From: Streptomyces sp. NBC_00271
GTDB taxonomy: Bacteria > Actinomycetota > Actinomycetes > Streptomycetales > Streptomycetaceae
Direction: 5' to 3'
Length of the DNA stretch: 64,000 nt
Assembly (NCBI RefSeq): GCF_036178845.1
Contig: NZ_CP108070.1
Coordinates: 11,160,001 to 11,224,000 of the forward strand
Position numbers and translations under genes: made by a program
Shown here: one piece after another, positions 1 through 8,730 of the stretch
Layout: each line of letters starts with the position of its first letter
Numbering within the stretch: position 1 is the first letter of the stretch
Notes under the pieces: model-generated
Told to the model about the DNA's origin: nothing
What the model saw: only the letters and a program-made list of their open reading frames with translations
The model's database searches: none

Positions 1-1079
1 CGGGGTGCGTGCCACACCCCGCCCGAACCGGCTATCAGCGGGACCCGCCCGTGTGCCGGGGAACGGACGTCGACCGTCCGCAGCACCAGCTCCGTCGCCA
101 GCTCGATCCGCGGGGACACCGGCGGTCGGCCCTCGGCGAGCTGCATGAGGACCCGAGTCGCCTCGTGCCCCAGTTCCTCGAACGGCTGGCGCACCGCGCT
201 CAGGGGCGGACAGGCCATGGCCGCGACCAGGGTGTCGTCGAAGGACATGACGGCCAGATCGCCCGGTACGCCGAACCCCTCCTGGCGTGCGGCCTCCAGC
301 ACGCCGAGGGCCTGCGCGTCGCTGGCCGCGAAGACGGCGGTGGGCGGCTCGGCGGAGCGGAGGATCTGGAGGCTGGCGGTCAGCGCCTCGTCGTAGTCGA
401 AGTCGGTGGAGCGGACGATCGACGGGTCGTAGCCGATACCGGCTTCCTCCAGGGCCGCCCGGTAGCCGTGCAGGCGAGCCGCCCCGGCCAGGGAGTGCGA
501 GCGGCCGGCGACCATGCCGATCCGGGTGTGCCCGAGCCCGAGGAGGTGCTGCATCGCGTCCCTGGCGCCGTTCCAGTTGGTCACCCCGATGCTCGGGATG
601 TCCAGGGACGGCGCGCTGAGCGGGTCGATCAGCACCACCGGGAGGCGCTGCTCGACGATGCGGCGCTGGTCCTCCTCGGCCAGCATCGAGATCACGATGA
701 TCAGCCCGGCGGCACCGAGCGCCACGCACTCCTCCAGCCACCGGGAGATGGGCCGCCGACTCGTCGTCCCCGTCACCACGTTGATACCGAGTTCGCCGGC
801 CGCGTCCACGATTCCGCGGGCGACTTCCAGCGTGTAGGGCCCCGACATGTCCCGGAACACCGCGATGATCTGCCGGGGTCGGGCGGGCTCCGGCTCCCAC
901 GGGCGGACGTACCCGTTGCGCGCCAGCAGCTCCTCCACGCGGGCCCGGGTCGCCGCACCGACGTCACGGCGCCGGTGCACGACCTTGGACACGGTGCTGA
1001 GAGACACCCCCGCCTCGGCGGCGATGCCCGTCAGCAGCCCGTACTGCGTCTCCAGATGAGCCTTGCCCTGAGCTGCCAC
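1..1079 (-). CDS. LacI-family transcriptional regulator (3' end off window)
   Basis: Reading the minus strand from a GTG at 1079 gives about 359 codons, open to the window edge. The N-terminus holds a LacI helix-turn-helix (IAAEAGVSLSTVSKVV), followed by a periplasmic-binding-protein-like sugar domain with typical segments (IIAVFRDMSGPY, GLIIVISMLAEE, VFAASDAQALGVLEAAR, MSFDDTLVAAMACPPLSAVR). The usual LacI length is 330-345 residues, so the stop should lie just past the edge. No in-frame ATG precedes the GTG; the ribosome site is weak. It lies downstream of, and on the same strand as, a sugar ABC transporter and GH3 enzyme, so it is probably their sugar-responsive repressor. The likely targets are the two palindromes near 6918 and 7018. 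Confidence 0.88.
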   Translation of the reverse strand, partial: MAAQGKAHLETQYGLLTGIAAEAGVSLSTVSKVVHRRRDVGAATRARVEELLARNGYVRPWEPEPARPRQIIAVFRDMSGPYTLEVARGIVDAAGELGINVVTGTTSRRPISRWLEECVALGAAGLIIVISMLAEEDQRRIVEQRLPVVLIDPLSAPSLDIPSIGVTNWNGARDAMQHLLGLGHTRIGMVAGRSHSLAGAARLHGYRAALEEAGIGYDPSIVRSTDFDYDEALTASLQILRSAEPPTAVFAASDAQALGVLEAARQEGFGVPGDLAVMSFDDTLVAAMACPPLSAVRQPFEELGHEATRVLMQLAEGRPPVSPRIELATELVLRTVDVRSPAHGRVPLIAGSGGVWHAP

Positions 1080-1104
1080 CCGATGCCCGCCCCATTGCCG
1101 ACAC

Positions 1105-1125
1105 CGATGCGCCGAAAACGCATCG
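1105..1125. promoter_or_regulatory. Inverted repeat upstream of lacI
   Basis: CGATGCG (1105-1111) and CGCATCG (1119-1125) form perfect 7-bp arms around a 7-nt A-rich spacer, 26 bp upstream of the GTG start. It differs from the CGAAAG-type palindromes upstream of the transporter. It could be a separate operator or a leader hairpin. Confidence 0.4.
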
Positions 1126-1211
1126 AATCCCTGGTCAGAACCTCCGCCGCAAGCTAACGGGACCGTGTGCCCAGGGGCAAGACCGGTGCCGCCGCTGCCG
1201 TGCCCGCCCGG

Positions 1212-3578
1212 CTACGCCCGCTCGACGGTCACCCGCACGGCGTGGTGTCGTACGACCGTCGCGTCCCGTTCCTCGCCGACGAGCCGGACCGTGCCCCGCG
1301 CCGGGGTGTCCAGGCTCGACGAACCCGCGTACAGCAGGATCTCGCCGGGCTCGACGACGCGGTGCCCCGCCAGGCCGGTGAAGGCCAGCCGGTCGGTGTG
1401 CACGGCGAAGCGGACGGTTGCGCTCTCGCCGGGGACGAGGTCGACCTTGGCGAAGGCCAGGAGCGCGCGTACCGGCCGGGTGACCTGGGCCACCGGGTCG
1501 ACGGCGTAGAGCTGAACCGTCTCGGCGCCGGGCAGGTCACCTGTGTTCCGTACCTGCGCGGAGACGGTGAACTCCCCGTCCGTACACACCTGTTCGCGGT
1601 CGACGGCCATCCCGTCGATCTCGAAGGTGGTGTACGAAAGGCCGTGCCCGAAGGGGAACGCGGGGGTCGGATCGAGGTTGGACAGCCGGCTCTGCCGGTC
1701 GCCCAGCGGCGGGTGGAGGTAGGTGTGGGGCTGACCGCCGGGGGACAGGGGGAGCTGTACCGGCAGTTTTCCGCTGAAGTTCCCCGCGCCGGCGAGGAGT
1801 TCGGCGATCGCCCGGCCGCCTTCCTCGCCGGGCAGGAAGACCTGCACCGTGGCGGCGGCGTCTGCGGCGAACCGGCCCACGGCGTAGGGGCGTCCACTGC
1901 TGACCACCAGGACGACCGGCCTGTTGGTCGCGAGGACCGCCTCCACCAACTCCTGCTGTACGCCCGGAAGTCGAAGATCCTCGACGTCGCAGCCTTCGCC
2001 GGAGGTGCCGACGCCGAACATGCCGGCCTTGTCCCCGACGACCAGGACGGTCACGTCCGCGGTGGAGCAGGCCTCCACGGCGGCCGGAATGCCGGTGCGG
2101 TCCTCGTCGCGGATCGGGCAGCCCTGGACGAACTTTCATTCCACACCCGGTAGTTCAGCGGTCAGCGCGGTCCGCAGGGACACCGCCTCCACCCCGTTGC
2201 CGAGATCGTCGCGGTCGGCGAGGACGTGGTTGGGGAAGCTGTAGCAGCCGAACATGGTGCGGACGTCGTCGGCGCACGGGCCGATCAGCGCGATCCGGCC
2301 GGCCGGGGGGAGGGGCAGGGTTCCGTCGTTCGTCAGCAGCACGGCGCTCGACCGGGCGACCGCGCGGGCGAGTCGGCGGTGCTCCGGTTTGTCGAGGTCG
2401 AGCACCCCGGCGCGCAGGGCGGGCGGGCGCGGGTCCCAGTCGGGGTCGAGCAGCCCCAGCTCGAACTTCTGCCGCAGCACCCGCCGTACCGCCCGGTCCA
2501 CCGCGCTCTCGGCCACCTGTCCCTTCTCCACGGCGTTCACCAGTGCCTCGCCGAAGCCGCGCTGGTCGGGCAGTTCGACATCCATCCCGGCCCGCAGGGC
2601 GAGCGCCCCGGCCGCGGGCAGGTCGGCCGCCACCCGGTGCGCGGTCACCAGGAACGGCAGCGACCAGTAGTCGGAGACGACGGTGCCCTCGAAGCCCCAC
2701 TGGTCCCGGAGTACGGACGTCAGCAGCCACTCGCTCGCGGCGGGGGCCTCGCCGTCGATCTCGGCGTAGGAGTTCATGACCGACCCCACACCCGCGGCGA
2801 CGAGCCGTTCGAAGGGCGGCAGGATGACGTCGAAAAGCTCCCGGCGGCCGAGCTGCGCGGGCGCGTGGTTGCGGCCGCCCATCGAGGCGGAGTACCCCGC
2901 GAAGTGCTTGAGGGTGGCGACCACCCCCGCGCTCTGCACGCCCAGGACATAGGCCTCGGCCATCTCGCCGACGAGATACGGGTCCTCACCGAAGGTCTCC
3001 TCGCAGCGGCCCCAGCGGTAGTCGCGGATCACGTCGACGACGGGGGCCAGACCCTGGTGGACACCGGCCTCGGCCATGTCGGAGCCGATGGCCTCGCCGA
3101 CCCGGCGGATCAGGGCGGGGTCGAAGGTTGCCGCCATGCCCAGGGAGGTCGGGTAGATCGTGGCGCCGTAGGCGGTGAAGCCGGTCAGGCACTCGTCGTG
3201 CGCCATGGCCGGGATGCCGAACCGGCTCTGGTTCATGACCTGTTGCTGGTGCCCGGCCAGCAGCCGGGCGTGTTCCAGAGCGGGCCGGGGGAGGGTGCCG
3301 TAGGGGCGGGTGAGCTGGCCCAGTCCATGCCGGGCGGTCTCGTCGAGGTCACCGACCCGGCCGAAGTGGTTGCTGCCCGGGGCGACTTCGGGGCCGGTGG
3401 CATCGATGTCCTCCCAGGTGCTGCTCAGTTGCGCGACCTTCTCGGGCAGGGTGAGCCGGGCGAGCAGGGCCTCGACGCGCTCGTCGACCGGCAGCGCGGG
3501 GTCGGTCCAGGGGCGAACGGGCCCGGCGCTGTCTCCCGGGTGCGGGAGGCCGCCGTGGTCCGGCATGGTGGTCGTCAT
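1212..3578 (-). pseudogene. GH3 beta-glycosidase, interrupted by in-frame TGA
   Basis: One minus-strand frame runs from ATG 3578 (GAGGAG ribosome site) to 1212, 788 codons, broken only by a TGA at 2138-2136 (codon 481). Both sides are good GH3 sequence. The N-terminal barrel has KHFAGYSASMGGRNH and the nucleophile motif GTVVSDYW (Asp about residue 303). The part after the stop has the second GH3 domain (VGDKAGMFGVGTSGEGCD, VVLVVSSGRPYAVG) and a C-terminal fibronectin-III-like domain. Residues flanking the stop (ELPGVE, then KFVQGCPIRDEDR) align with intact family members. It would hydrolyse beta-linked oligosaccharides imported by the adjacent ABC system. Termination at 2136 leaves only the first domain; a sequence error or readthrough are alternatives. 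Confidence 0.85.
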
Positions 3579-3605
3579 TCACGACTCCTCGGGGAGGTAC
3601 GGGGG

Positions 3606-3658
3606 AACGCGTCGCGGCGGCCGGGCATGCCAACCCGGCCGCCGTCGCGGGACGCGTT
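3606..3658 (-). terminator. Large intercistronic hairpin
   Basis: Between the second permease and the GH3 gene, arms starting AACGCGTC and ending in GCGGCCGGG pair with the matching downstream arm with only small bulges, around a short loop (catgccaa). It sits in the 114-bp gap and may be a processing or attenuating hairpin that lowers GH3 expression relative to the transporter. Confidence 0.5.
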
Positions 3659-3692
3659 GCTGAGACGAAGGTGGTGAGACGGGCGTGGCCCG

Positions 3693-4622
3693 CTACTTGG
3701 AGAATCCGGCGGTGAGGCCGGCGACGAGCTGGCGCCGGGCGAGCACGAACACCACGAACATGGGCAGCGTGGAGAGCACCACCGCGGCCATGGTCGCCGG
3801 AACGTCGATGCCGAACTGGCCCCGGTAGAGCGTCAGGGCGAGCGGCAGCACCGCCTTGTCGCCGCTCTGGGTGAGGATCAGCGGGAAGAGGAAGCCGTTC
3901 CAGACCTGGAGGCCGTCGTACACGGCGACCGTCACCAGCGCCGGGCGCGCCAGCGGCGCCGCGAGCGAGATCAGCATGCGCCAGTCGCCCGCGCCGTCGA
4001 CGACCATCGCCTCGAACAGGGAACGGGGCACGTCCCGCAGGAAGCTCACCAGGATCATCACGGTGATGGGCAGCGCGAACGCCACCGACGGCAGCACGAT
4101 CGCCGCCAGGCTGTCGTACAGCCGCATCCGGATGATCAGCAGGTACACCGGGATGATGACCGCCTGCAACGGGATCGCCAGTCCCAGCAGGAACAGCCGG
4201 AACGTCACCCGCGACCAGCGGCTGCCGGAGTTGCGGACGATCGCGAACGCCGCCATCAGGGCCGCGACGACGGTGAACACGACCGTCGCCACGGTCACGA
4301 CGGCGCTGTTGAGTAGATAGGTCGCGAAGTCGCCGTCCAGGACGGTTCGGTAGTTCGCCAGGGTGGGGTGGCCGGGCGGGGCCAGCGGACTCGCGGTGGT
4401 GAAGTCCGTACCGCTGCGCAGGCTGGTCACGACGAGCCAGTAGACGGGCACGACGACCAGCGCCGTCCACAGCAGCGCGGCGCCGCCGGTGACGGCACGG
4501 CGCAGGGCCGTCGCCGCCCGGTGCGGCCAGGGGGCCCGCCGCGCCGTCGCCGGACACCCGGCGGCGTCCGCCCCGTCGTCCTTGCCGACGCCTGCGCGCG
4601 TCCGTGTCAGGGTGGTGCTCAC
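3693..4622 (-). CDS. Carbohydrate ABC transporter permease (MalG/CebG type)
   Basis: 309 residues from GTG 4622. The start overlaps the stop of the upstream permease (GTGA), and AGGAGG lies just upstream, which fixes the start and indicates translational coupling. About six membrane segments are visible, beginning ALLWTALVVVPVYWLVV, and an EAA-type loop (EAMVVDGAGDWRMLISLAAP) that docks the ATPase. The C-terminus LTAGFSK is typical of MalG-like CUT1 permeases. It forms the membrane channel with the 4619-5554 product. No ATPase gene is present here; in Streptomyces a shared MsiK-type ATPase often serves such systems. Confidence 0.93.
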   Translation of the reverse strand: MSTTLTRTRAGVGKDDGADAAGCPATARRAPWPHRAATALRRAVTGGAALLWTALVVVPVYWLVVTSLRSGTDFTTASPLAPPGHPTLANYRTVLDGDFATYLLNSAVVTVATVVFTVVAALMAAFAIVRNSGSRWSRVTFRLFLLGLAIPLQAVIIPVYLLIIRMRLYDSLAAIVLPSVAFALPITVMILVSFLRDVPRSLFEAMVVDGAGDWRMLISLAAPLARPALVTVAVYDGLQVWNGFLFPLILTQSGDKAVLPLALTLYRGQFGIDVPATMAAVVLSTLPMFVVFVLARRQLVAGLTAGFSK

Positions 4623-5554
4623 AGGCCCTCCTGTTGGCTGTCCATCCGGGTGAACCCGGACAGGCGGGTGGTCAGCAGCGACAGACCGAGGCCGAACGCC
4701 ACCAGCAGAGTGGCGACCGCGCTGGCCCGACCCATGTCGTGCGCCTGGAAACCCGTGATGTACATGGCCAGCGGCAGCACGCGGGTGGCGGTGCCGGGAC
4801 CGCCGGTGCCGCCGGACAGCACGAAGATGAGGTCGAAGTACGTCAGCGAGCCCACCAGCATGAGCGTGCTGGACGTGACCATCGTGTACTTCAGTTGCGG
4901 CAGCGTGATGCGCAGGAACCGGGTCGCAGGACCGGCGCCGTCGATCGCGGCGGCCTCGTACAGCGCGGTCGGGATCTGCCGTATCCCGGCCTGGTAGAGC
5001 AGTGCGTGGAACGGCACGAACTGCCAGGCGATCACGAAGATCACCGTGTACAGCGCCAGGTCCGGCGAGCCCAGCAACGGCCTTGCCAGCCAGTGCAGTC
5101 CGGGCGTGGCACCGATGCCGAACGACGGGTCGAGCAGGGCCTGCCAGGTCAGTCCGATCGCCACGGCGGACAGCAGCAGGGGCAGGAACCAGAGCACCGC
5201 GAAGAGGGAGCGCAGCCGCCCGTGCGGCGCCTGGAAGACGCCGAGGGCGAGAGCCAGCGGTGTCTGGACCAGCCAGCTGATCACCATCACCTTGACCGTG
5301 AGCCACAGCGCCTGCCAGGTGGCGCCGTCCGTCAGGACGGAACTCCAGTTGGCGCCGCCGGCCCAGCCGATGGAGCCCAGGCCGTCCCAGCGGGCGAAGC
5401 CGAGCGGCACCACGCCCACGAGGGGAACCAGACCGAACAGACCGAAGAGGAGCAGGGCGGGGGCCGCCATGAGAGCGCCGCTGAAACGGCGCCCGCCACG
5501 GCCGGTCGTACGGGTCGTAGGGGTCGTACGGGGGGTGCGGAGCGTGGTGGCCAC
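4619..5554 (-). CDS. Carbohydrate ABC transporter permease (MalF/CebF type)
   Basis: 311 residues from GTG 5554, which shares its first base with the stop codon of the lipoprotein gene. An Arg/Thr-rich N-terminus is followed by about six transmembrane helices (first ALMAAPALLLFGLFGLVPLV) and the EAA loop EAAAIDGAGPATRFLRITLP near residue 205. This is the standard CUT1 sugar permease pattern. It pairs with the next gene, which it overlaps by 4 nt, and receives substrate from the upstream lipoprotein. Sequence alone does not fix the sugar; the GH3 neighbour suggests beta-gluco- or xylo-oligosaccharides. Confidence 0.93.
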   Translation of the reverse strand: MATTLRTPRTTPTTRTTGRGGRRFSGALMAAPALLLFGLFGLVPLVGVVPLGFARWDGLGSIGWAGGANWSSVLTDGATWQALWLTVKVMVISWLVQTPLALALGVFQAPHGRLRSLFAVLWFLPLLLSAVAIGLTWQALLDPSFGIGATPGLHWLARPLLGSPDLALYTVIFVIAWQFVPFHALLYQAGIRQIPTALYEAAAIDGAGPATRFLRITLPQLKYTMVTSSTLMLVGSLTYFDLIFVLSGGTGGPGTATRVLPLAMYITGFQAHDMGRASAVATLLVAFGLGLSLLTTRLSGFTRMDSQQEGL

Positions 5555-6855
5555 TACGAGCCCGCCTTGCTCATGTTCACGCCGAACTGCTCGGGCTTGA
5601 TCTGCCGCAGGAACGACTTGTCGACGTTGGTCAGGAGCGGGTCGGCCTGGTCCGAGGGCAGGGCCTGGTCCCAGGAGAGCTGGAAGCTCGGGGCGTTCTG
5701 CACCAGGTCGTAGACGAACGTCAGCCACGCCTTGTCGGACGACTTCGTCGCCGCCAGCTTCGACTCCAGACCGTTGACCGGCGGCACGCTGCCCGCCGCG
5801 AGGTAGGCGTCGACCTGGGAGTCGTCGAGGACGTAGTCCTTCAGGTAGGTGACGGCAGCGGACTTGTGCCCGCTCGACGCGTTGAGCGACAGGAAGTTCG
5901 AGGGGTTGCCGACGATGCTCTTCGCGTTGCCCGCGCCTCCGGTCAGCGTCGGGAAGGCGACATAGCCCAGGTCCTTCTTGACGAAGTCCGGTGCGGCCTT
6001 GACGAGGTTGGCGTACTCCCAGGTGCCCATCACCTCCATGCCCGCCTTGCCGGTGTAGAGCAGAGCCGTGGAGGCGCCCTGGTCGTAGTTCACGGAGGAG
6101 GCGTTGTTCCCGAACGCGCCCGCCTTGGCCAGGTCCTGGAGGTACTGGTTGGCCTTGGTGACCGTCGGGTCCGTCCACGCCGTGGCGTCACCGGAAGCGA
6201 TCTTCGAGAACGCCTGGGTCCCGCCCATGCGGTCGAGTAGGTACTCCAGGTACATCAGCGTCGGCCACTTGGAGTTCGCCGCGAGGGACAGCGGGATCAC
6301 TCCGTCGCCCTTCAGCTTCCCCACGGCCGTCATCAGCTCGTCGTATGTCTTCGGCGGCTCCACGCCCGCGCTCTTGAGCACCTTCTTGTTGTAGTAGAGG
6401 ACGACCGGGGCGAGGCCGTTGGCGGGCACGCCGTAGACCTTGCCGCCGAGGGTGGCGCTCTGCATCACGCTCGGCGTGAACCGGTCCGTCTTCACCTGTG
6501 CCGCCGTCAGCGCGTCGACCTTGCCCGCCTTGACGTAGTCGTCCAGCGCGCCGCCGCCCCAGCTGAAGAAGATGTCCGGTGCCTGGTTCGCGCCGAAGGC
6601 CACCCGCAGCTTCTGCTTGTAGTCGTCGTTCGCGTACAGCTGCAGCGTGATCTTCTCGTCGGGGTGGTCCTTGTTGTAGGCGTCGACGGACTCCTTGAGG
6701 ATCGCCTGGTCGTTCAGTGCCCACATCGTCAGGCCCTTGGCCGACGTCGTCGTGGACGGTCCCGAAGTCCCGCACGCGGCAAGGCCGAAGGCCGCCGCGA
6801 CGGTGACGGCGGACGCGATGACGCGCCGGGCTCTGATGTTCCGGAATCCGCGCAT
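5554..6855 (-). CDS. Sugar-binding lipoprotein of ABC transporter
   Basis: 433 residues from ATG 6855. A second ATG at 6867 is possible, but GAGG is better spaced for 6855. The N-terminus is a lipoprotein signal (Arg-rich start, hydrophobic core, FGLAACG lipobox). The mature part is an extracellular solute-binding protein family 1 with LTMWALNDQAILKESVDAYN, GVPANGLAPVVLYYNKK, and the late GNPSNFLSLNASSG and PPVNG segments. It captures the sugar outside the cell for the two downstream permeases in a tight operon. Transcription is probably repressed through the two CGAAAG-type palindromes just upstream. Confidence 0.93.
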   Translation of the reverse strand: MRGFRNIRARRVIASAVTVAAAFGLAACGTSGPSTTTSAKGLTMWALNDQAILKESVDAYNKDHPDEKITLQLYANDDYKQKLRVAFGANQAPDIFFSWGGGALDDYVKAGKVDALTAAQVKTDRFTPSVMQSATLGGKVYGVPANGLAPVVLYYNKKVLKSAGVEPPKTYDELMTAVGKLKGDGVIPLSLAANSKWPTLMYLEYLLDRMGGTQAFSKIASGDATAWTDPTVTKANQYLQDLAKAGAFGNNASSVNYDQGASTALLYTGKAGMEVMGTWEYANLVKAAPDFVKKDLGYVAFPTLTGGAGNAKSIVGNPSNFLSLNASSGHKSAAVTYLKDYVLDDSQVDAYLAAGSVPPVNGLESKLAATKSSDKAWLTFVYDLVQNAPSFQLSWDQALPSDQADPLLTNVDKSFLRQIKPEQFGVNMSKAGS

Positions 6856-6910
6856 GTTCTGCCTCATCTCTCTGCACGCCGTGGGTGCGTCAGGCGGATC
6901 GGAAAGCATT

Positions 6911-6925
6911 ACGAAAGGCTTTCGG
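6911..6925. promoter_or_regulatory. LacI-type operator, proximal
   Basis: acgaaaggctttcgg has CGAAAG and CTTTCG arms around one base, a typical LacI-family operator. It lies 56 bp upstream of the lipoprotein start, where a repressor would block the promoter. Confidence 0.75.
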
Positions 6926-7010
6926 ATGTCCCGCCGAGGCGGCCTGCCTGCTGGATCGGGAGACTGACATGTCCTTCACACCCGGGACAAGGAGGGGAAA
7001 TGCCTCGGTT

Positions 7011-7025
7011 ACGAAAGACTTTCGT
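7011..7025. promoter_or_regulatory. LacI-type operator, distal
   Basis: acgaaagactttcgt is a perfect palindrome (7-bp arms, central A) sharing CGAAAG-N-CTTTCG with the proximal site. The centres (7018 and 6918) are exactly 100 bp apart, which allows repressor looping. Confidence 0.75.
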
Positions 7026-7030
7026 GAAGC

Positions 7031-7060
7031 GGACCCCGCCCGTGGACACGGGCGGGGTCC
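7031..7060 (-). terminator. Strong GC hairpin terminator
   Basis: GGACCCCGCCCGTG (7031-7044) pairs perfectly with 7047-7060 over 14 bp around a two-base centre. It lies downstream of the FAD oxidoreductase stop and upstream of the sugar operon promoter, so it should insulate the two. Confidence 0.75.
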
Positions 7061-7146
7061 GGCATCGCATGCGCGGATGACCTCCTGCTTGCGCACACGC
7101 TCGTGGTCGTGCGCGGCATCTGCCGACAGGCGGTCGGCGGTGAGTG

Positions 7147-8619
7147 CTAGCTCTTGTAGGCCTTGAGCATGAACAGCCAGATTTCGCTGACGGTGGGGAA
7201 GCAGGCGACGGCGTGCCGCAGTCGCTTGAGAGGGATCTCGCCCGCGACCGCGACGGTCGCGGAGTGCAGCAGTTCGCTGACGCCGGGGCCGACGAAGGTC
7301 ACCCCGAGGAGGACCTCACGGTCGAGGTCGACAACTATGCGGGCTTGACCCTGGTAGCCGTCGGCGTACAGGTTCGCCCCCTGGGCCTGGGCGAAGTCCA
7401 CGTCGACCACGGAGATGCGGTGCCCGGCTCCGGTGGCCTGTTCGGCGGACAGGCCCACGGCAGCGGCCTCGGGGTCGGAGAAGAAGACCTGCGGCACGGC
7501 GTGCTGGTCGGCGGTGGTGGCGTGGTCGCCCCAGGGCCCGTTGTCGAGCGGCAGTCCCTTGGCGCGGGCGCCGATCGCGTCGCCCGCCGTCCGCGCCTGG
7601 TACTTGCCTTGGTGGGTGAGCAGGGCGCGGTGGTTGACGTCACCGAGGGCGTAGAGCCAGGTGCCGTCCGTTCCTCGGACCAGACAGGTCTCGTCGACAT
7701 CGAGCCAGGATCCGGGGGCCAGGCCCACGGTCTCCAGGCCGATGTCGTCGGTGTGTGGCGCCCGACCGGTGGCGAACATGACCTCATCGGCCTCCAGTCG
7801 GCTCCCGTCGTCGAGGCTCAGGGTGACCGGGCCCGCCGGATCGGGGCGGCTCAGCCCGGTCACCGAGACGCCGATGCGTACGTCCGCGCCCGCCTCGGTG
7901 AGCCCTTGGGTGACCGCGTCGCCGACGAAGGGCTCCATCCGGGGCAGCAGCGCGCGGCGGGCCAGCAGGGTGACCTGGGCGCCGAGGCCCTGCCACAGGG
8001 TGGCCATTTCCACGCCCACCCCTCCACCGCCGACGATGGCGAGCCGGCCGGGCACCTGGCTGGAGTCGGTGCCCTCGCGGTTGGTCCACGGACGGGCTTC
8101 CTCGATGCCTGGTACGTCGGGCAGTACGGGGCGGCTGCCGGTGGCGATGGCGACCGCGTGGCGGGCGTCGAGGGTGCGGCGCCCGCCGTCGGAGGCGGTG
8201 ACGGTCACCCGGCGCGGTCCGTCGATCCGGCCCTGCCCGCGGAACAGATCGGCGCCGATGGACTTGACCCAGTTGGCCTGCCCCGAATCGTCCCAGTCGG
8301 TGACGTAGTGATCACGCCGCGCGAAGACCCTGGCGGTGTCGAGCCGTCCGGTGACCGCCTGGCGGGCACCGTCGACCCGGCGTGCGTCAGAGACGGCGAT
8401 GACCGGCCGCAGCAGTGCCTTGCTGGGCACGCAGGCCCAGTACGAGCACTCACCGCCCACCAGTTCACGCTCGACCACGGCGACGGTCAGCCCGGCCGCG
8501 CGGGCGCGGTCGGCGACGTTCTGGCCGACCGGGCCGGCCCCGAGCACGATCACGTCGTAGGTGTCTTCCGCGGTGTCTCTCGCGGCGGCTTCTGGAGTGA
8601 TTTCGGGTGAAGTGTTCAT
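7147..8619 (-). CDS. FAD/NAD(P)-dependent pyridine nucleotide-disulfide oxidoreductase
   Basis: 490 residues from ATG 8619 (GAGGAA upstream); the longer GTG at 8661 lacks a ribosome site. The N-terminal FAD fold is VIVLGAGPVGQN. The redox pair is ECSYWACVPSK (Cys about 58 and 63). The NAD fold (LAIVGGGGVGVEMA), a second FAD motif (LYALGDVN) and a C-terminal dimer domain follow. This is the lipoamide dehydrogenase/mercuric reductase class. The C-terminal motif reads VACFPTVSE where classical members have a His before Pro-Thr-x-Ser-Glu, so the usual His-Glu acid-base pair looks absent. The substrate is unknown. Hairpins at 7031 and 8644 bound it as a single transcription unit. Confidence 0.92.
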   Translation of the reverse strand: MNTSPEITPEAAARDTAEDTYDVIVLGAGPVGQNVADRARAAGLTVAVVERELVGGECSYWACVPSKALLRPVIAVSDARRVDGARQAVTGRLDTARVFARRDHYVTDWDDSGQANWVKSIGADLFRGQGRIDGPRRVTVTASDGGRRTLDARHAVAIATGSRPVLPDVPGIEEARPWTNREGTDSSQVPGRLAIVGGGGVGVEMATLWQGLGAQVTLLARRALLPRMEPFVGDAVTQGLTEAGADVRIGVSVTGLSRPDPAGPVTLSLDDGSRLEADEVMFATGRAPHTDDIGLETVGLAPGSWLDVDETCLVRGTDGTWLYALGDVNHRALLTHQGKYQARTAGDAIGARAKGLPLDNGPWGDHATTADQHAVPQVFFSDPEAAAVGLSAEQATGAGHRISVVDVDFAQAQGANLYADGYQGQARIVVDLDREVLLGVTFVGPGVSELLHSATVAVAGEIPLKRLRHAVACFPTVSEIWLFMLKAYKS

Positions 8620-8643
8620 GATTCCATCGTTCCTCGGGACGTG

Positions 8644-8685
8644 GCGATCCGCTCGGCTCACGGCCGACGGGGCGTGGCGGATCGC
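8644..8685 (-). terminator. Hairpin between DinB and oxidoreductase genes
   Basis: GCGATCCGC (8644-8652) and GCGGATCGC (8677-8685) are perfect 9-bp arms with an inner CGGC/GCCG stem. It lies downstream of the 8731 stop and upstream of the 8619 start on the minus strand, suggesting a terminator for the enoyl-CoA hydratase/DinB operon. Confidence 0.5.
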
Positions 8686-8730
8686 GAGTTCCCCTGTGGG
8701 CGGTGACGGCTGCGGCAGATCGGAGGCCGG

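Noticed and set aside
2136..2138. TGA as selenocysteine
   Set aside because: No SECIS-like hairpin follows, and GH3, SDR and transposases have no Sec at these sites; nonsense or error is simpler.
2226..3677. 483-residue plus-strand ORF opposite GH3
   Set aside because: It is antisense to strong GH3 motifs; high-GC DNA keeps such shadow frames open.
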